64,000 nt of DNA from Echinometra lucunter (Eukaryota; Echinodermata; Echinoidea; Camarodonta; Echinometridae). Both the position numbers and the translations under genes were made by a program. Under the pieces are notes generated by a model that saw only the letters and a program-made list of their open reading frames with translations, was not told where the DNA came from and made no database searches. The stretch spans positions 25,524,766 through 25,588,765 of the forward strand of contig CM057152.1 in assembly GCA_029962745.1 (NCBI GenBank), read 5' to 3'. Shown piece by piece: positions 1 to 12,329 of this stretch; position 1 is the first letter of the stretch; each line of letters begins with the position of its first letter.

Positions 1-409
1 ATTTTTTATCGAGTAATGATGTCTAAAATAGGGAAATTCAGGATCAGAGACAGTTCACAAGTTGATACAAACAAGGTCAATCTATTCTTTAAGCCTACCA
101 CTTTTTTGAAAGGTGCCTTATAAATGCCTCTTGCACAAACATCAGTTTCCCAGTTCCTAAAACCTGCACTATCATAAAAATATTATTTTGAAACTGAAAT
201 GGGCAGCAAGTTAATCTATCAAAATGAGGTATTTTTGGCACCTCGCTGGCATAATTTCAGAGGATGTTTGTCGATTACTGGGACTGAGAGCTTGTGATTT
301 CATCGCCACTCACCATAAAAAGTTTATTTTCTGGCAAAGAGCAAAGGATTAAGCATCATGCATCCTCTTTTATATCATACACATAAGGGACTTACTATTT
401 TGATGATTA

Positions 410-680
410 TATTAAGCTACGTTCACAAAGGTTCGTACGAAAGATGCGTTCGTACGAATCTCCCTGTTCATACGAATTCAGGAGTTCGTAGAGATTCGTA
501 GATGGGGCATAGTTTCTTACGGCCTTCTTACGAAGTTTGTACGAACGCCGTTTAATTCGCAAGAACAATTCAAGACCTTCTTGAGAAACGAAGAGATTTT
601 CGGTTATACAAGAGCCCTAGAGTTTGTATGTTTTTCGTAAGAAAGCCTCGAGTTCTTCGTAAGTTACTCTTTTTCATAAT
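410..680. repeat. TTCGTACGAA-rich palindromic repeat
   Basis: Many copies of TTCGTACGAA, TACGAA and TTCTTACG in both orientations (AAGGTTCGTACGAAAGATGC, TACGAAGTTTGTACGAACGC, CGTAAGAAAGCC). Probably a decayed foldback element. No gene seen in 1-1000. Confidence 0.6.
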
Positions 681-1002
681 AGGGACAATTCCTCATCAAA
701 ATACGCCATAGCCTACAAGATATCTGAATCACATTTGGTCACATCTCTTGCCGAATTGGTTTGCTTTCTCAAACTAATCTGTATCTTAATAGTATACGAG
801 CGAGCGCAGCGAGTGACAAAAAATATATACTCTTTTTTTGTGGTATATTTCGTTATCAAACTATAATATAAAACGATAAGATCTCTGAATAATACATTTG
901 ATCGGTTGTATTTGACTCTATTTGGGCATCTTGCTTGCCGTCCGAAAGTATTTAGTTTCTACGAGCCAGCAACTCAAGCGACTGACAAAAAATAAAAAAT
1001 AA

Positions 1003-2003
1003 ACTAGATGAATCCTCGACCACACGCTTTCGAAATTTATGCCTCCGCCATTGCCAGATTGGAAATATATGGCACATTCATGTTGATTTTTCTATTTTCA
1101 TTTTCATGTATAGAATGACATCTTTGACCTTGTGACCCCCAAATCTAATGAGACTATTATGAGACTTCCATATGCATACATGAGCCAAGTTAGAGTTGTT
1201 AAGTTATCGCAAGAACAAGTAATTTTCATGTATATAATGACCTCTATGACCTTTGACCTTTAACCTTGAGACCCGAAAATCTAATCACGTCATTGTCTCT
1301 CCCATATGCATACATGTGCCAAGTATGAAGCTGCTCCGTCCAATGGTTGTTATCGCGAGAACGGACCATTTCTATATACATGACCTCTATGACCTTTGGC
1401 CTTTGACCTTGAGACCCCAAAATCTAATTAGATCATTGTCCCTCCCATACGCATACATGAATCAAGTTTGAAGTTGATCCATCAAATGGTTGAGTTATCG
1501 CGAGAACGAACCATTTCTATGTACATGACCTCTATGACCTTTGACCTTGAGACCCCAAAATCTAATAAGATCATTGTCCCTCCCATATCCATACATGAAT
1601 CAAGTTTGAAGTTGATCCGTCAAATGGTTGTTGAGTTATGGTGAAAACGAACCATTTCTATGTTCATAATGACCTTAATGACCTTTGACCTTTGACCTTG
1701 TGACCCCAAAATCTAATCAGATCATTGTCCCTTCCATGTGCATACATGAGCCAAGTTTGGAGCCAATCTGTCGAATGGTTCTTAAGTTATCGCGAGAACG
1801 AGCTATTTTTATGTATATTATTACCTCTATGACCTTGACCTTTGACCATGAGACTCCAAAATCTATTCAGATCGTTGTCCCTCCCATATGCATACACGAG
1901 CCAAGTTTGCAGTTGATCCGTCAAACAGTTCTTAAGTTATCACGAGAACGAAAACGGGACGGACGGATGGACGGACGGACGGACAGACGACCCGAAAACA
2001 TAT
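1003..2003 (+). repeat. DR1-type composite repeat, full copy 1
   Basis: Starts ACTAGATGAATCCTCGACC, then TTATGCCTCCGCCATTGCC. It has about seven tandem units of roughly 110 bp, each with ATGACCTTTGACCTTTGACC-like text, CCCAAAATCTAATCAGATCA, CATACATGAGCCAAGTTTGA and GTTATCGCGAGAACGA, and ends in a GGAC(GGAC)n run. The GGCGGAGGCATAAA terminus seen in other copies is missing here. Confidence 0.9.
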
Positions 2004-2184
2004 TATATATCTTACTTTCAAGCAAGATGAAATTTAGAAGCAAACCTTTTCAGTCATGTGGTGAAATTTACATTAAGCATGTCATCAGAGAGAAATTCAG
2101 GTCACAGTTCGGCCATGAATATGGTTGGAATAACTTTTACACATATTTCAAACCAGAATCTTCAATCACGTAGGATTTTTTTAC

Positions 2185-2330
2185 CTGTCTGCTTCTATGG
2201 TCTGCTTGACTAGATCTTGCAGTTGATCATGCTTTGCCAAGTGATGAACAAGCCCCAGGAAGTGCTTGGTCTCTAGAAGTAGTTCATACATTCTCCTTGA
2301 TGCAATGTGCCTATACACTTCAGCTACAAC
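2185..2330 (-). CDS. KNTC1: KNTC1 exon 21 of 21 visible
   Basis: 146 bp, phase 0 in and 2 out. The acceptor is TTTCACAG and the donor ACAG|GTAAAA. VVAEVYRHIASRRMYELLLE and TKHFLGLVHHLAKHDQLQDL align with vertebrate LILNNIINKKEFGILA and TKYFQMLKMHAMNTNNITEL. The coding sequence is not finished here: vertebrate proteins continue about 40 residues. No matching exon with a stop was found between 1 and 2184. Confidence 0.94.
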
Positions 2331-4148
2331 CTGTGAAATTAAGGAAGACAGATCAAAGGGTAATAATATCCCTTGCATTCATCCACTTGTTAAATCACTT
2401 ATCATTTTGAATTTATTCATTTCAATTTATTTCATTTCCATGAGCAAATGGGAATCGCCAAAACAAAATATGTTCCAAGACAGTTTTCCTCTTTAGATAA
2501 TGGCAGGAAAACTAGGAAAGTATGTTAATCATGCACATGAATAAAAAAAACAAAAACAAAAAATGTTTCTCATACACATGTGACACAGGACAAGAAAAAA
2601 ACATGATAAATGCAACTGCATCTCTAATATACCTTAACCTACGTTCAGTTTCAGTTATGCTATTTTCTTCCAAACATTGCATTTCACTGCCATCAATTTA
2701 CTCAATCCTTAATCTTATGATCTGTTTTATGAAATTGTGATTCAAATAGAAGACTGACATGAACCATCACAAAGTAAAAACAAGGCAAATGCCAAGCATT
2801 GTCTCACCTGCAGAATGTAAACTTTTATCTGGCAGGTTAATAATAATGATGATTTTACATTTTATCCCTGGAAAAATCTGTTTGTGCATGCAGTTCATTT
2901 CTTAAACTATACCTTCACACAAGTGAGGAAAAAAATGCTGTGAAGGAATGGACAAATGGAAATATGGACCAACAAACAACCCGGAAAAAAAACCACCATT
3001 TATGAGTAAGAAAAAAAACTTGTAATCATATGGCTGTGAATATCATGATTAGTGCCAAGTTGCTAAAAGTTTCAGCCTTGTTATTTAAACAATTATTCAA
3101 TGCATTTTAAAACAAAAGAAACCACACAAAATGACAACTTTTCTCCTAGACCAAATTTAGAACCATAACGTGCACCTTCATGTTTAGAGATATACCGTAC
3201 ATGTGGTTTGAATTTGGCGATACTACCTCAGAGATACTGTAGTGGGAAACAAATTTGGGGATAACACTGACCTTAAGGCATTACAGCAGTATGATATTGG
3301 GGGTGAGTTGAGTTATTCAGAGGGTTGCTACACAACTTCAAATGGTATTGTGAACAGAAGTGGGCATCTGTCTGAGAATGCAGACAATGGACATGAGTAC
3401 TGGTATATAATATTCTGGTAGACAGGTGTTCTTGTTAATTAGTAATGCATGATATTCAGCAAAAAAAAGGTGCTTCCTGAGCCCTAAATTGTTAATTACA
3501 GTGACCCAGATATTTTAGGTCTAGGCACCACTTATTTTAAGCTCCACCTCCGTACATGCTCTTTTGTTCTTGTGAACTTGGCTGGTTTGGGCCTGGTTTG
3601 GGCCGTTCTCTGATTGGGTTGAAGGAGTTTGGGGTGCAAGTCCATGATTGGTCGGGGCATTTGGCAGATGGAGGCATACTGGGTTGATGTACTGGAATAG
3701 TACATGCTGTATTTAAGGTGAGGTAAAATGGTGGCTCAAGGGCGACTTTTAGTTCACTGTTTTGTTTGGTCACTTGTTATGTTGCTCTTCACCCAGCCTC
3801 TGCTAAATCGATCGTTTGTAGACTTTTACTTTCTAAGCCAAGCCAGTTGGGGTGATTTTAGTTGGAGCACATAACAAATTTATATCTTGTTCATCTCCAA
3901 TATCAAATGGACTTCAACTTTATATCTTGTTTACCAAGCGTTTTCTGTATTTATTTCTTGTCAACCTCAATATTGTAATGACTGCATGCCACCCGCCATA
4001 CCATTACAATAAAAAAAGTGATGTTCACTGGCTTTCAATGAAGTTTGGTGACCTCCTGAGCTTTGACCTATTTTTCAAAAATGACCTGTGCCTTGGGATG
4101 TGAATCTGGTGATCATGCCTCATAGGTACAAAAAGTTATTACATGTAC
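2331..4148. other. intron, no gene or defined repeat
   Basis: AT-rich sequence between KNTC1 exons 20 and 21. Short frames here have no recognisable product. Confidence 0.6.
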
Positions 4149-4529
4149 ATTATTATTATTTGGTTTGGCATCACCTGTGTCTGGGAGGCGAAAAGTGAAC
4201 TGAATCACTATTACCCTCGGGTCTCTCCTCCCGATATCACTGATTGGGGGTGTGCAGATGGACCACATACACCAGGGTTTCCCCCTACTCTTATACGAAT
4301 AGTGCAGTGGGATCTTTAACGTGCAAAGGTGGTGACCCTCCTTTACACGGGACCTCCATTTAACGTCCTATCCGAGGGACAGAGTGTTTTCCACTGCAGC
4401 ATAGCCTGCGTCTATGAAACGGAAGGGTCACGATAACACACAACATAGGCTTCAGTCGTCCGCCTGGGTTGGACTCGAACCCACGATCTTTGGTTCGACA
4501 GGCAGACCCTTTACCAACTGAGCTGATTT
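4149..4529 (-). mobile_element. tRNA-derived SINE
   Basis: The minus strand begins with TCAGCTCAGTTGGTAAAGGG (A box) and GGGTTCGAGTCC (B box). A body of about 270 bp follows, including CACGTTAAAGATCCCACTGC, and a 3' tail of AAT repeats (4149-4160). The pol III head and simple tail make a complete-looking SINE. Family not assigned. Confidence 0.85.
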
Positions 4530-4540
4530 TTACTGACAGT

Positions 4541-4960
4541 TCATTGACCTTTTGACCTTTTACACTGACCCATTTACAAATATGACATACATGTACACCT
4601 TCAAGAGATGTACTTGTGATTTGAATTTGATGACCCTAACTCAAAGGTACAAAAAGGTATATATGAGATGATTTCCATCAAAAGTTCATTGACCTCTTGA
4701 CCTTTGTACTTAGATTCAACACATTTTAAAACTTGACCTGTGCCTTAAAGAGATGTACCTGTGGTATGAATTTGGTGATTCTACCTCAAACTACTCAAAT
4801 CCATTAAAAAAAGTTATTTTGATTACAGTGCTTTTTGCATAAATTTCATTGACCATTTGAACTATAACCTTTGTCAGATTTGACTCATTACAAAAAATGA
4901 CCTGCACCTTTCAGAGATCTATGTACCTGTGGTATGAATTTGGTGACCCTACCGATAATA
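4541..4960 (+). repeat. decayed DR1-type repeat
   Basis: Three units with TTCATTGACCTTTTGACC, AGAGATGTACCTGTGGT and GAATTTGGTGA(C/T). A related unit at 4021-4110 lies on the other side of the SINE, so the SINE landed in this array. Confidence 0.7.
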
Positions 4961-5184
4961 GAAAGTTTTTGTGATTACAGTATGATATTTGACGCCAAAA
5001 ACAACACCGCTGACGCAGCTGATGCCACCAACGACAGAATAAGTGACACTGACAGTCTTGTTCTGCTACACAGGCAAGACAAAAAATGAGATGAGAAGAT
5101 TTAATATACAAAGACTGAATACTCATACTCCATGAATATATTATCTCATATTTTAAAATACAAAATGAAAAGGCAATGACTTAC

Positions 5185-5271
5185 ATGTTCATGTTCTGGT
5201 ATTGGCTGTTTCCTTTCCGTAAGATTGGACAGAGAATCTAAGATGATCACATGACGTGTATCCAAGAGGGT
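5185..5271 (-). CDS. KNTC1: KNTC1 exon 20 of 21
   Basis: 29 codons, phase 0 both sides. The acceptor is CTTTTCAG and the donor CAT|GTAAGT. It encodes LDTRHVIILDSLSNLTERKQ, aligned with vertebrate CDPQVILKQLEEHMNTGQ. Confidence 0.9.
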
Positions 5272-6002
5272 CTGAAAAGTGCCAATAGTTACATTTTAAT
5301 ACTGCACGACACATTTAACACTTTTAATATATGTGACCCTCTGCCACAAAATGACCAAGAAGTTGCCATCGGACTTTCAGAGTAAACAGCTAAAAAAGAG
5401 AGCTTGGGTTTGAAAAGTTGATTTTAGCTTTTTTACATTTTCTGTTACTTCATTGACTGGTTATCTGACCAAATTTGGGAGCCATCTGCAATGTAGAAAT
5501 GTGTTCTTTCTTTCATTTAAAATCACTTTTTTTGGGGGGGGGGGAATTTTGAAAGAAATGTATACCAGCGTGCTGGGTAAAACCTTCATCCTAACAGGTG
5601 TACATAACTCAGCAATAATTTACCCTGTGGCTTTGAAAATCTATTATAAGGAGAGAAGTATATCTCTTCTGAAACTATTCAGAGTTTGAGCCTAATCTGA
5701 TAATCCCTTTATCAACAATACTAGGGAATTTTCATTCAATCTTTTAGTGAGACAGAGAATGGGACATCAGTATGGCACTCCTGAATGGTCACTAATACTG
5801 TTTTCTATATTCTTCTGGTAATTAGCCTGTCTGGCAAGCTCTCATTCTCAATTCTCAATTTCAAAGGGTTTGTATAGTCTTGACAAGGCTTTTTTCTTAA
5901 AAATCACATACTCATTTATTGAAAATAATTCCAGATTCAAGCATGTAATATTCTAATCTTGGAGATACTTTATTAATGAGGCTTACAACTTTAATTTCGA
6001 AA

Positions 6003-6215
6003 TTTGCCTCTGTGACATTTGACCCTTGACCTATCTACCCCAAAATCTAATCAGTTTGTCTTCCTATGATGATACATAACGGGACTAAGTATGAAGTTCA
6101 AACTTCAAAGGGTTCTTGAGATAACGTGTTAACAAAAAAATAGGACAGACGAACAGATGGATAGACAACCCCAAAACATCATGCCTTGAGCATCACATTC
6201 AGTGGGCAGAGGCAT
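6003..6215 (+). repeat. decayed DR1-type repeat
   Basis: GTGACATTTGACCCTTGACC, CCCCAAAATCTAATCAGTTT, a short ACAGACGAACAGATGGA stretch and GTGGGCAGAGGCATGAAA as a decayed 3' terminus. Confidence 0.7.
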
Positions 6216-6423
6216 GAAAATATCCTGTTAATAAAAGATGATTTGAGCTAATGAAGTATTAATCCATCCATCACTCATACAGTAGGACAACCATCAAACA
6301 TTCAAATATTGATCATTATATGGTCAATTTAACTAATAATCAAGCTACAACTCAACAAACTGTTCAATTACTAAATTCTGTTAATAAAGAAAAGAATGTA
6401 GACAGAGGCTATGTTTCCCTTAC

Positions 6424-6553
6424 ATCAATCTGAGTGTCTCTCTTCATCTTGTCAGGTATGTGTAGAAGGCAAGCTAGAGCCTCAGCATGCATGTCGACCC
6501 TTAAGAACTGACAGCTCAGACGAATGAAGTCAAGATCATACAGGACCGGGCAC
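6424..6553 (-). CDS. KNTC1: KNTC1 exon 19 of 21
   Basis: 130 bp, phase 2 in and 0 out. The acceptor is ATATGTAG and the donor GAT|GTAAGG. CPVLYDLDFIRLSCQFLRVD and EALACLLHIPDKMKR match vertebrate CPVSGDLDLIGVARQYIQLE and FALACLMLMPHSEKR. Confidence 0.96.
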
Positions 6554-7356
6554 CTACATATCATTCAACACAAATCAATCACAGAATAAACAATTTCAAA
6601 GAAATATTGATAACCATATAAAAAGAAATATCCCAACCCCCATTTTCTTGTTGCTTTGCTTTAGTTTTATTGAATACCATCTTTACTGAATTACACCCTG
6701 AGTGAGACAAGTAAGCTTTATGAGAATCCATCACCAAAATACATTTTTCTCTGTATTTATGGCTTCAATGCCACTATACTATATTCAACATATGAACATC
6801 AAATATCACTTCTAGAAAAAATATGAGACAAAAATGAACAAAATATTACAAGTTCTATAGAACAAGTTAAAAATTCTAAATAACAAAACAACCATATGGG
6901 GATGGTAAGTGTCATCTGATTGGCTTGAAGGCGAATCAGTGAGCTCTAGTAAGTAGAAGACCTTGGAGGCGAGAGAAGCTTATCAGCAGCCTCGTAGGGT
7001 CTAGCACTGGAACTGAAATTCAGCCATCGGCCCATGCAGATGATGTCCAGGGACACTTCTCATGCAGTGAAAAACCTGCGGGCTTTCTCCAGAATGAAGG
7101 TGAACACATGACTCATGTCATGTCTGATTGTTTCCCCAGCATATTTCACTGACAAAAAAATGTTATTGAACGTTACCTGTAATCACATTTTTCCTTGTGT
7201 CTGGAGACTTAGACCAAGTCCTCTATTAAAATGTAATTAGAGTTCTGGCAATAATCAAATGAATCCCACATTTTCCGCCAGTCACCATAAACTTATCCTT
7301 AGGTAAATGAAATTCAACTTGAATAAAAGATCTATTGAATGGAAATTTACTATACA

Positions 7357-7390
7357 GTACTGGTCAAAATTATTACAAAACCTGCTTAGA
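7357..7390. repeat. Tc1/mariner-like terminal repeat remnant
   Basis: TACAGTACTGGTCAAAATTA followed by TTACAAAACCTG, the usual start of Tc1/mariner ends in many animals. No partner end or transposase recognised nearby. Confidence 0.5.
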
Positions 7391-8539
7391 TCAAGAAACT
7401 GAATACTTATCAATATTCAGTTCATATTACCTCAACTTCCTGTTAAAATTAAGAAATTTGGCCATTTTTGGTAGATTCTCATTATATTGGGTATTTAGCA
7501 AGATTCAAATCAAAGTTTCTTCAGTATTACTTCCCCAACCACATGCAGCCATTGCAGCTTGGCATTTATCATAACCCGATTGATGTGTTCATTTCAGATG
7601 GAGAGTGATAGCATGTTTACAATGGCCATCACAATAATCATTTGATACCCATCGTTTGGCCAGTAAAAATACATGCACAGCTGTCATCCGATCAGATTGC
7701 AGAGATTTCTCAACCCATTCTATAAAAGAGAACAGAGCATACATCAATTTTATTTGAAACAGCATTATGGTTCAGTCACGGTGACATGATTTTAGTTGCT
7801 GAATTAGATTTACATTTGAGGGTTCAAGAACTTCATAATAATCTCTTTTACAGGGATGACAGCTTTATATTTCATTTTTTTACAATTAAAATTAGAATTT
7901 TTCAAGAAACATTTCATTAATTCTAGCAACATTAGAACTGTTTTCTTTAACTGTCACATTTACCATCTTTTAAATTTTTGTTGTTGTTCTGTTTTGTTTT
8001 TTGTTTTTGTTTGTTTGTTGTTGGTGTTTTTTTTGGGGGGATGGCTACGGATGAAAGCATTTTCCCCCATTTCTTGTAAAGGGAATCACCTGCTTCCCTC
8101 TTAAAACAGGAGAAGCCTTTTGCGGGGGGGGGGGGGGGGGGGGGGTTCCGGCACAAAAAAACTGCATCATTTGAAGGGCATAAAAATAAGCAAGAAAAGT
8201 TTTCATCTTGGAATGTCTCATACCACGGAAAAGCTTATTGATATTAATCAATCTTAAGCCCTTTTAAAAATTGTTTGAAATTGGTTCAGGGTAGCATGGA
8301 GGGGGGGGGGGGGGGGTCTGTATATTCTGGACCGTTTGAGGTGGGCCCCAAAGAGTATTACCCCCCCCCCCCCCCCCCGAACCCTTCTAGCGTATCTGTC
8401 TTGAAATTCAAGAGTGTAGTGACAGAGAGAGTCAAAAAGATTTGGCAAGCTGAATTTGCATATCAGACCACTAGAACACTTTTCATCATTTCCTTGCAAA
8501 ATCACGGCCTTTTTCTTTTTTCAAGCAACTGTCTTAAGA

Positions 8540-8865
8540 GCATTTGTCTTCCACAGAGAAGTTTTTGGGTGGAGCAAATTGTCTCACGTGAATCACCCAT
8601 TAGAGGAAGCAATATTACTGTTGGCAGAGCAATGGTTGTAGGAGCAGTTGTCTTCCACGGAGTACTTTTAGCGGAGCGAATGTTGTTCGGGGAGCATTTG
8701 TCGCCAAAGCATTGGTAGCTACATGCTGAGCAAATGTTGAAGGAGCAATTTTTGGCGGAGGAATTGTCGGCGAAGCAAATGACACTGGAGCATTTGACGT
8801 CAGAGCATATGTCACGGAGATTATCACTTTCTGCAGAGCAATCATCCCTGGAGAAAGTGAGGCAT
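8540..8865. repeat. degenerate minisatellite (GGAGCAATTGTC type)
   Basis: About a dozen diverged units of roughly 25-30 bp built from GGAGCANTTGTC and GCGGAGCAAATGTC. A related GTCGCCGAAGCATATGTCA stretch occurs at 22043. Spurious frames cross it; no gene. Confidence 0.7.
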
Positions 8866-9157
8866 AACAATTAAACTGGGTGCCTTTCACAGGCATATTC
8901 ACTTTCAACAGATTTGAAATAATACAGCCTTTGCAATATTCTTCAAAAAAAAAATATTTGTAGAGTGTTAGGGATAAGCCTTGCTAAAAACAACAATGCA
9001 AAAGGATATACTATGAGAACCTGTGATGCATGTGAAAACAAGTGTATACCAATTTATCTCAAGTCAACTTGTTGCATACCATCATGAGCTAACAAAGAAT
9101 GAAATGCCTGTTAAATGAAAGTAAAATTGTCTCCCAACAATGTAAGATATCACTTAC

Positions 9158-9221
9158 TTCTGCACCAATGACAGCACACTTCTGCATTTCTCTGCTTGTT
9201 CTTCAGTCAGTGGAATGCAAA
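9158..9221 (-). CDS. KNTC1: KNTC1 exon 18 of 21
   Basis: 64 bp, phase 1 in and 2 out. The acceptor is AATACAG and the donor AGAA|GTAAGT. CIPLTEEQAEKCRSVLSLVQ aligns with vertebrate CPLSPDQLSDCSESLIAVLE. Only this frame is open. Confidence 0.92.
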
Positions 9222-9289
9222 CTGTATTTACAACAAATAACAAATAAACTTTATGCCTTCAGAAATTTCAGAACAATAACAAGCCAATA

Positions 9290-9790
9290 GCAAGATTGTG
9301 TCTCGCCCACCCGAGACTAAATATCACAAAATATTCCCCAAGTACATCCCTAACCAAGTTTGATGTCACAAGGAAGTCTTGCAGGTAAACTCTAACATTT
9401 GACTTCAAATGACCTTTGACCTCACTATGTGACCTCCGACAGCACCACAACATGCTGTTACCCCTAGTGCATCTATCACCCAAATTTGGTTGCTATTGCA
9501 GCAACATATGCGAAGTTATGTGTCATAAGAGAGTCTTGCAGGTAAACTTTAACGTACATGTAAAAAGAGTCTTGCAGGTACTCTATAACAATGCGACCTC
9601 AAATGACGTTTGACCTCACCATGTGACCTCCGACAGCACCGCAACATGATGGTACCCCTAGTGCATCTACCACCCAACAGGCAAATGGTTGCAAAGTTAT
9701 TAAAGTTTCTTGAGAGTTACAGATGGACGGACGGACACCACTAAGGATCCCTTAGTCTCGCTCCACCTTGGAGGCTTGACAAAAAGTATA
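9290..9790 (+). repeat. DR1-related repeat, CTAAGGATCCCTTAG subfamily
   Basis: Two units with TGACCTTTGACCTCACTATG, GACCTCCGACAGCACC and GAGAGTTACAGATGGACGGA. It ends CACTAAGGATCCCTTAGTCT, GGAGGCTTGACAAA. The same 3' end recurs at 63500-63580. Confidence 0.75.
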
Positions 9791-10583
9791 AAGGCGTGGT
9801 CAGGACTCATTGATAACAACTATATGCATATATAATGTTATGATAATCATCACGATAAAGTGGTTATATGTCAACAATTTTTGTAAAAGATAAAGTATTT
9901 GTTTATATCAATCTAAGACTATAGTCATAGCATGAATGGCTCACAGACATTATCTCTGTGGTCTGTCCTAAAAAAGTTTACACATGCACAAGTGCAGAGA
10001 TATTTGGGAACAATTTATTATTACAATCAAATACACCATGCACTGAGAGGTATTGGTTGAAATTATGGACCCCCTGAGCTGACCGGCATAGCACTATTTT
10101 CTAAGGGGCACAGTCCAAAAGAAAATAGTCAGTATACCAGTCACCAAAGATACATTATTTTACCAGTGCCTTGAAAAGAGTGTATGGTATATTAATTTTG
10201 ATTTACATCCCTCATGAAAGAATTACAAACGAAAAATGTATACTGTAATCGAAATGTATCGGATACTTAAAGTCAATTCACCATCTTCATGATCTTTAAG
10301 TCATTGTAAAGCCTACATAAACACAGTAAACACTTGTAGAGTGCTGCGTGTATGCTACATGTAAGTGACTCTAATGGAGATATCACAATGGGCCTATCGA
10401 TAGCTACAAACTGTAAAGTCAAACAAGGAATATCCATAAAATACCCCGTTGACGTCACACATATTCATTTTTTTTTCTCCAGTGGAAGTAAGTCCTGAGT
10501 TATCCATGACCAATCCTTGCACAAGAATCTTTTTTAATAATCTGGGATATTACATTAGTTATTATTGTCTGACCAGCCCTTAA

Positions 10584-11009
10584 AGGGGGTACCCAATGCT
10601 GAACAATGTTAGTTCATTTAAAAGAGCATGATTTTATTAGCAGAAAATCATCTGCCTAAAGTTTTTTAAAAAGTCGTGTTGCCAAGGAAACCCCCAAATG
10701 TGGTAAGATTTCAGGATATTTTTGACCCCTCAGCTGTGACCCAGTTTCCACTAGGTACCCACTTTGACGTCAAAATGACATCAAAGTGGGTACCTTGTCG
10801 CGCACTTCTAGCGAAATGCGCGAAGCTGGGTACCCACTTTGACGTCATACCTCATACTCAAATTTTTTTGTCAGCTCTCGACTTTTTATGAGAAAATTAG
10901 CCGAAATACATTGATTTCGACTGAAAATCATCATATTTTTAATGTTATTCTTCTTATAATTCTATTCTTGATCATATATCAAAAAAAAAAATACCACTGT
11001 GTAATCACT
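10584..11009. mobile_element. TTAA MITE with CRE-like palindrome
   Basis: TTAA at both borders (10580-10583, 11010-11013), with weak inverted ends AGGGGGTAC / AGTGATTAC. Inside, GGTACCCACTTTGACGTCA faces TGACATCAAAGTGGGTACC, and a third copy, TGGGTACCCACTTTGACGTC, follows. TGACGTCA is a CREB/ATF site. Confidence 0.6.
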
Positions 11010-12130
11010 TTAAGGGCAAAATGACGATATGCGTTTGCATCATCAATTTATCAACTGACAATTTGAAGATTTGAACTTTTATTTTCTAATAAAATTTCAA
11101 TATAAAATGGAACAAACAAAACTATGCAGGAATTTGTTTCTTTGCTTATTCAACTTTTTAGTAATCTGAATACTTACATATAGATCTAAAAAAAAAAAAA
11201 AAAAAAATCATCCAACACTTTGTAAAAGCTTATCTCAGATTCCTTAAAAATAAAAGTTTAGCAATCTAAACAAAATTGATGCATTGATGCATAACTGTAC
11301 ATTCTAAAAATATGTACTTCCAACAGAGGAAAAGCAGAATGTACATGGTGCAGACATGGTAATGTCAGTAGAATCAAGGAGTTTGAAGAGCTAGAGTTCC
11401 AACTGGCAACGAATTATTTCAAGCATTGGTCCCTTTCTAAGGGTGCATAATAGAATCTACAGTTGTGCTGTTGCCTTTGATGTCCAAGGTTCGATGCCAC
11501 CAACATCATGGGAAAACTTGGGTAGTGATTTTTGTCACAAATGAAATATTGTTAATATTTCATTTCTTAACAAAGATAAAACTGAACAGATGATAAAACA
11601 TGAATGCAAAAGTCCTATTGGGTCCAGAAATTTTCAGTTGCAGTTTGTGAAAAAAAGTAAAATTTTACAATCCTAAAACCCAAAATTTTTCAGATTTTTT
11701 TTCCCCCGATTACTTCTTGCAAACGAAAATAAGAAGTAAATTTGCTCAAGTAGTTATTTATGATGTTATATGTCAGATTAGTACCCACACATGCCCAGTG
11801 GAGTAATTTTGATTCATATTTAAGGAAATTTTGCACCATTTCTTTTCGCTTGCCTCCTGTATAGGTAAGCACTGTGTACTGCTCGTATATCAGATGAGTG
11901 GTAGCGAAAAGTGATTATTATTACAAAAGCATATTTCCCTTTGAAAATGGCCCATAACTATGCAGCCAGGCAGTAATCTTTGTACATGCATCTGCAAGGA
12001 AGATCCAGTTGAGCACATGCCTGACATATTTTTTCCTGGCAGCATTGAACATGGTACAAAGGGAATGACCTAGATAAGACTCCAGCTCTTCAAAGCTTCT
12101 TGGTAAAATGAAGAGGTGATTAATACTCAC

Positions 12131-12248
12131 GTGACATAAATGGTGCGCTGAGTACAACAGACCAAACTTTTGGTAAGCACTGGACAGATCTTACATGTAG
12201 CTCTCTCAGTCCAGCTAGTTGCACCAAAACATACTCCAGAAAATCAAG
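12131..12248 (-). CDS. KNTC1: KNTC1 exon 17 of 21
   Basis: 118 bp, phase 0 in and 1 out. The acceptor is AACCTAG and the donor TCAC|GTGAGT. It encodes LDFLEYVLVQLAGLRELHVR and PKVWSVVLSAPFMS, aligned with vertebrate IPYLRKVLKAISSIHSLWQV and SKAWQRVIQIPLLSA. It was found by asking for the segment missing between exons 16 and 18, and its phase (1) fits exactly. Confidence 0.9.
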
Positions 12249-12329
12249 CTAGGTTTACAATGAAGAATATTACACATGATGAATGTGATTGCCTCTCCTA
12301 TATGCCTCAGCCAATATTCAGTTAACTTT

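Noticed and set aside
1253..2173. Frames with periodic TPKSNQIIVP / CIHEPSL text
   Set aside because: Translation of the DR1-type tandem repeat; periodicity is due to a unit length close to a multiple of three.
1..2184. Terminal KNTC1 exon
   Set aside because: Searched on the minus strand for about 40 residues ending in a stop with a suitable acceptor; TTTTAG|ACATCATTAC near base 20 is acceptor-like but its peptide does not resemble the family.
7600..7734. Minus-strand exon-like frame after TTTTATAG reading WVEKSLQSDRMTAVHVFLLA
   Set aside because: Considered as a KNTC1 exon between exons 18 and 19, but its phase does not fit and the true continuation (CPVLYDLDFIRL) is at 6553. Possibly a transposon remnant.
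8275..8908. Frames of 97-147 aa on both strands
   Set aside because: They cross poly-G/poly-C runs and a minisatellite; frames exist on both strands because the repeat is stop-poor, and none matches a protein.
11921..12157. Minus-strand frame SFEELESYLGHSL
   Set aside because: No similarity to KNTC1; the real exon 17 overlaps the same area in another frame at 12131-12248.
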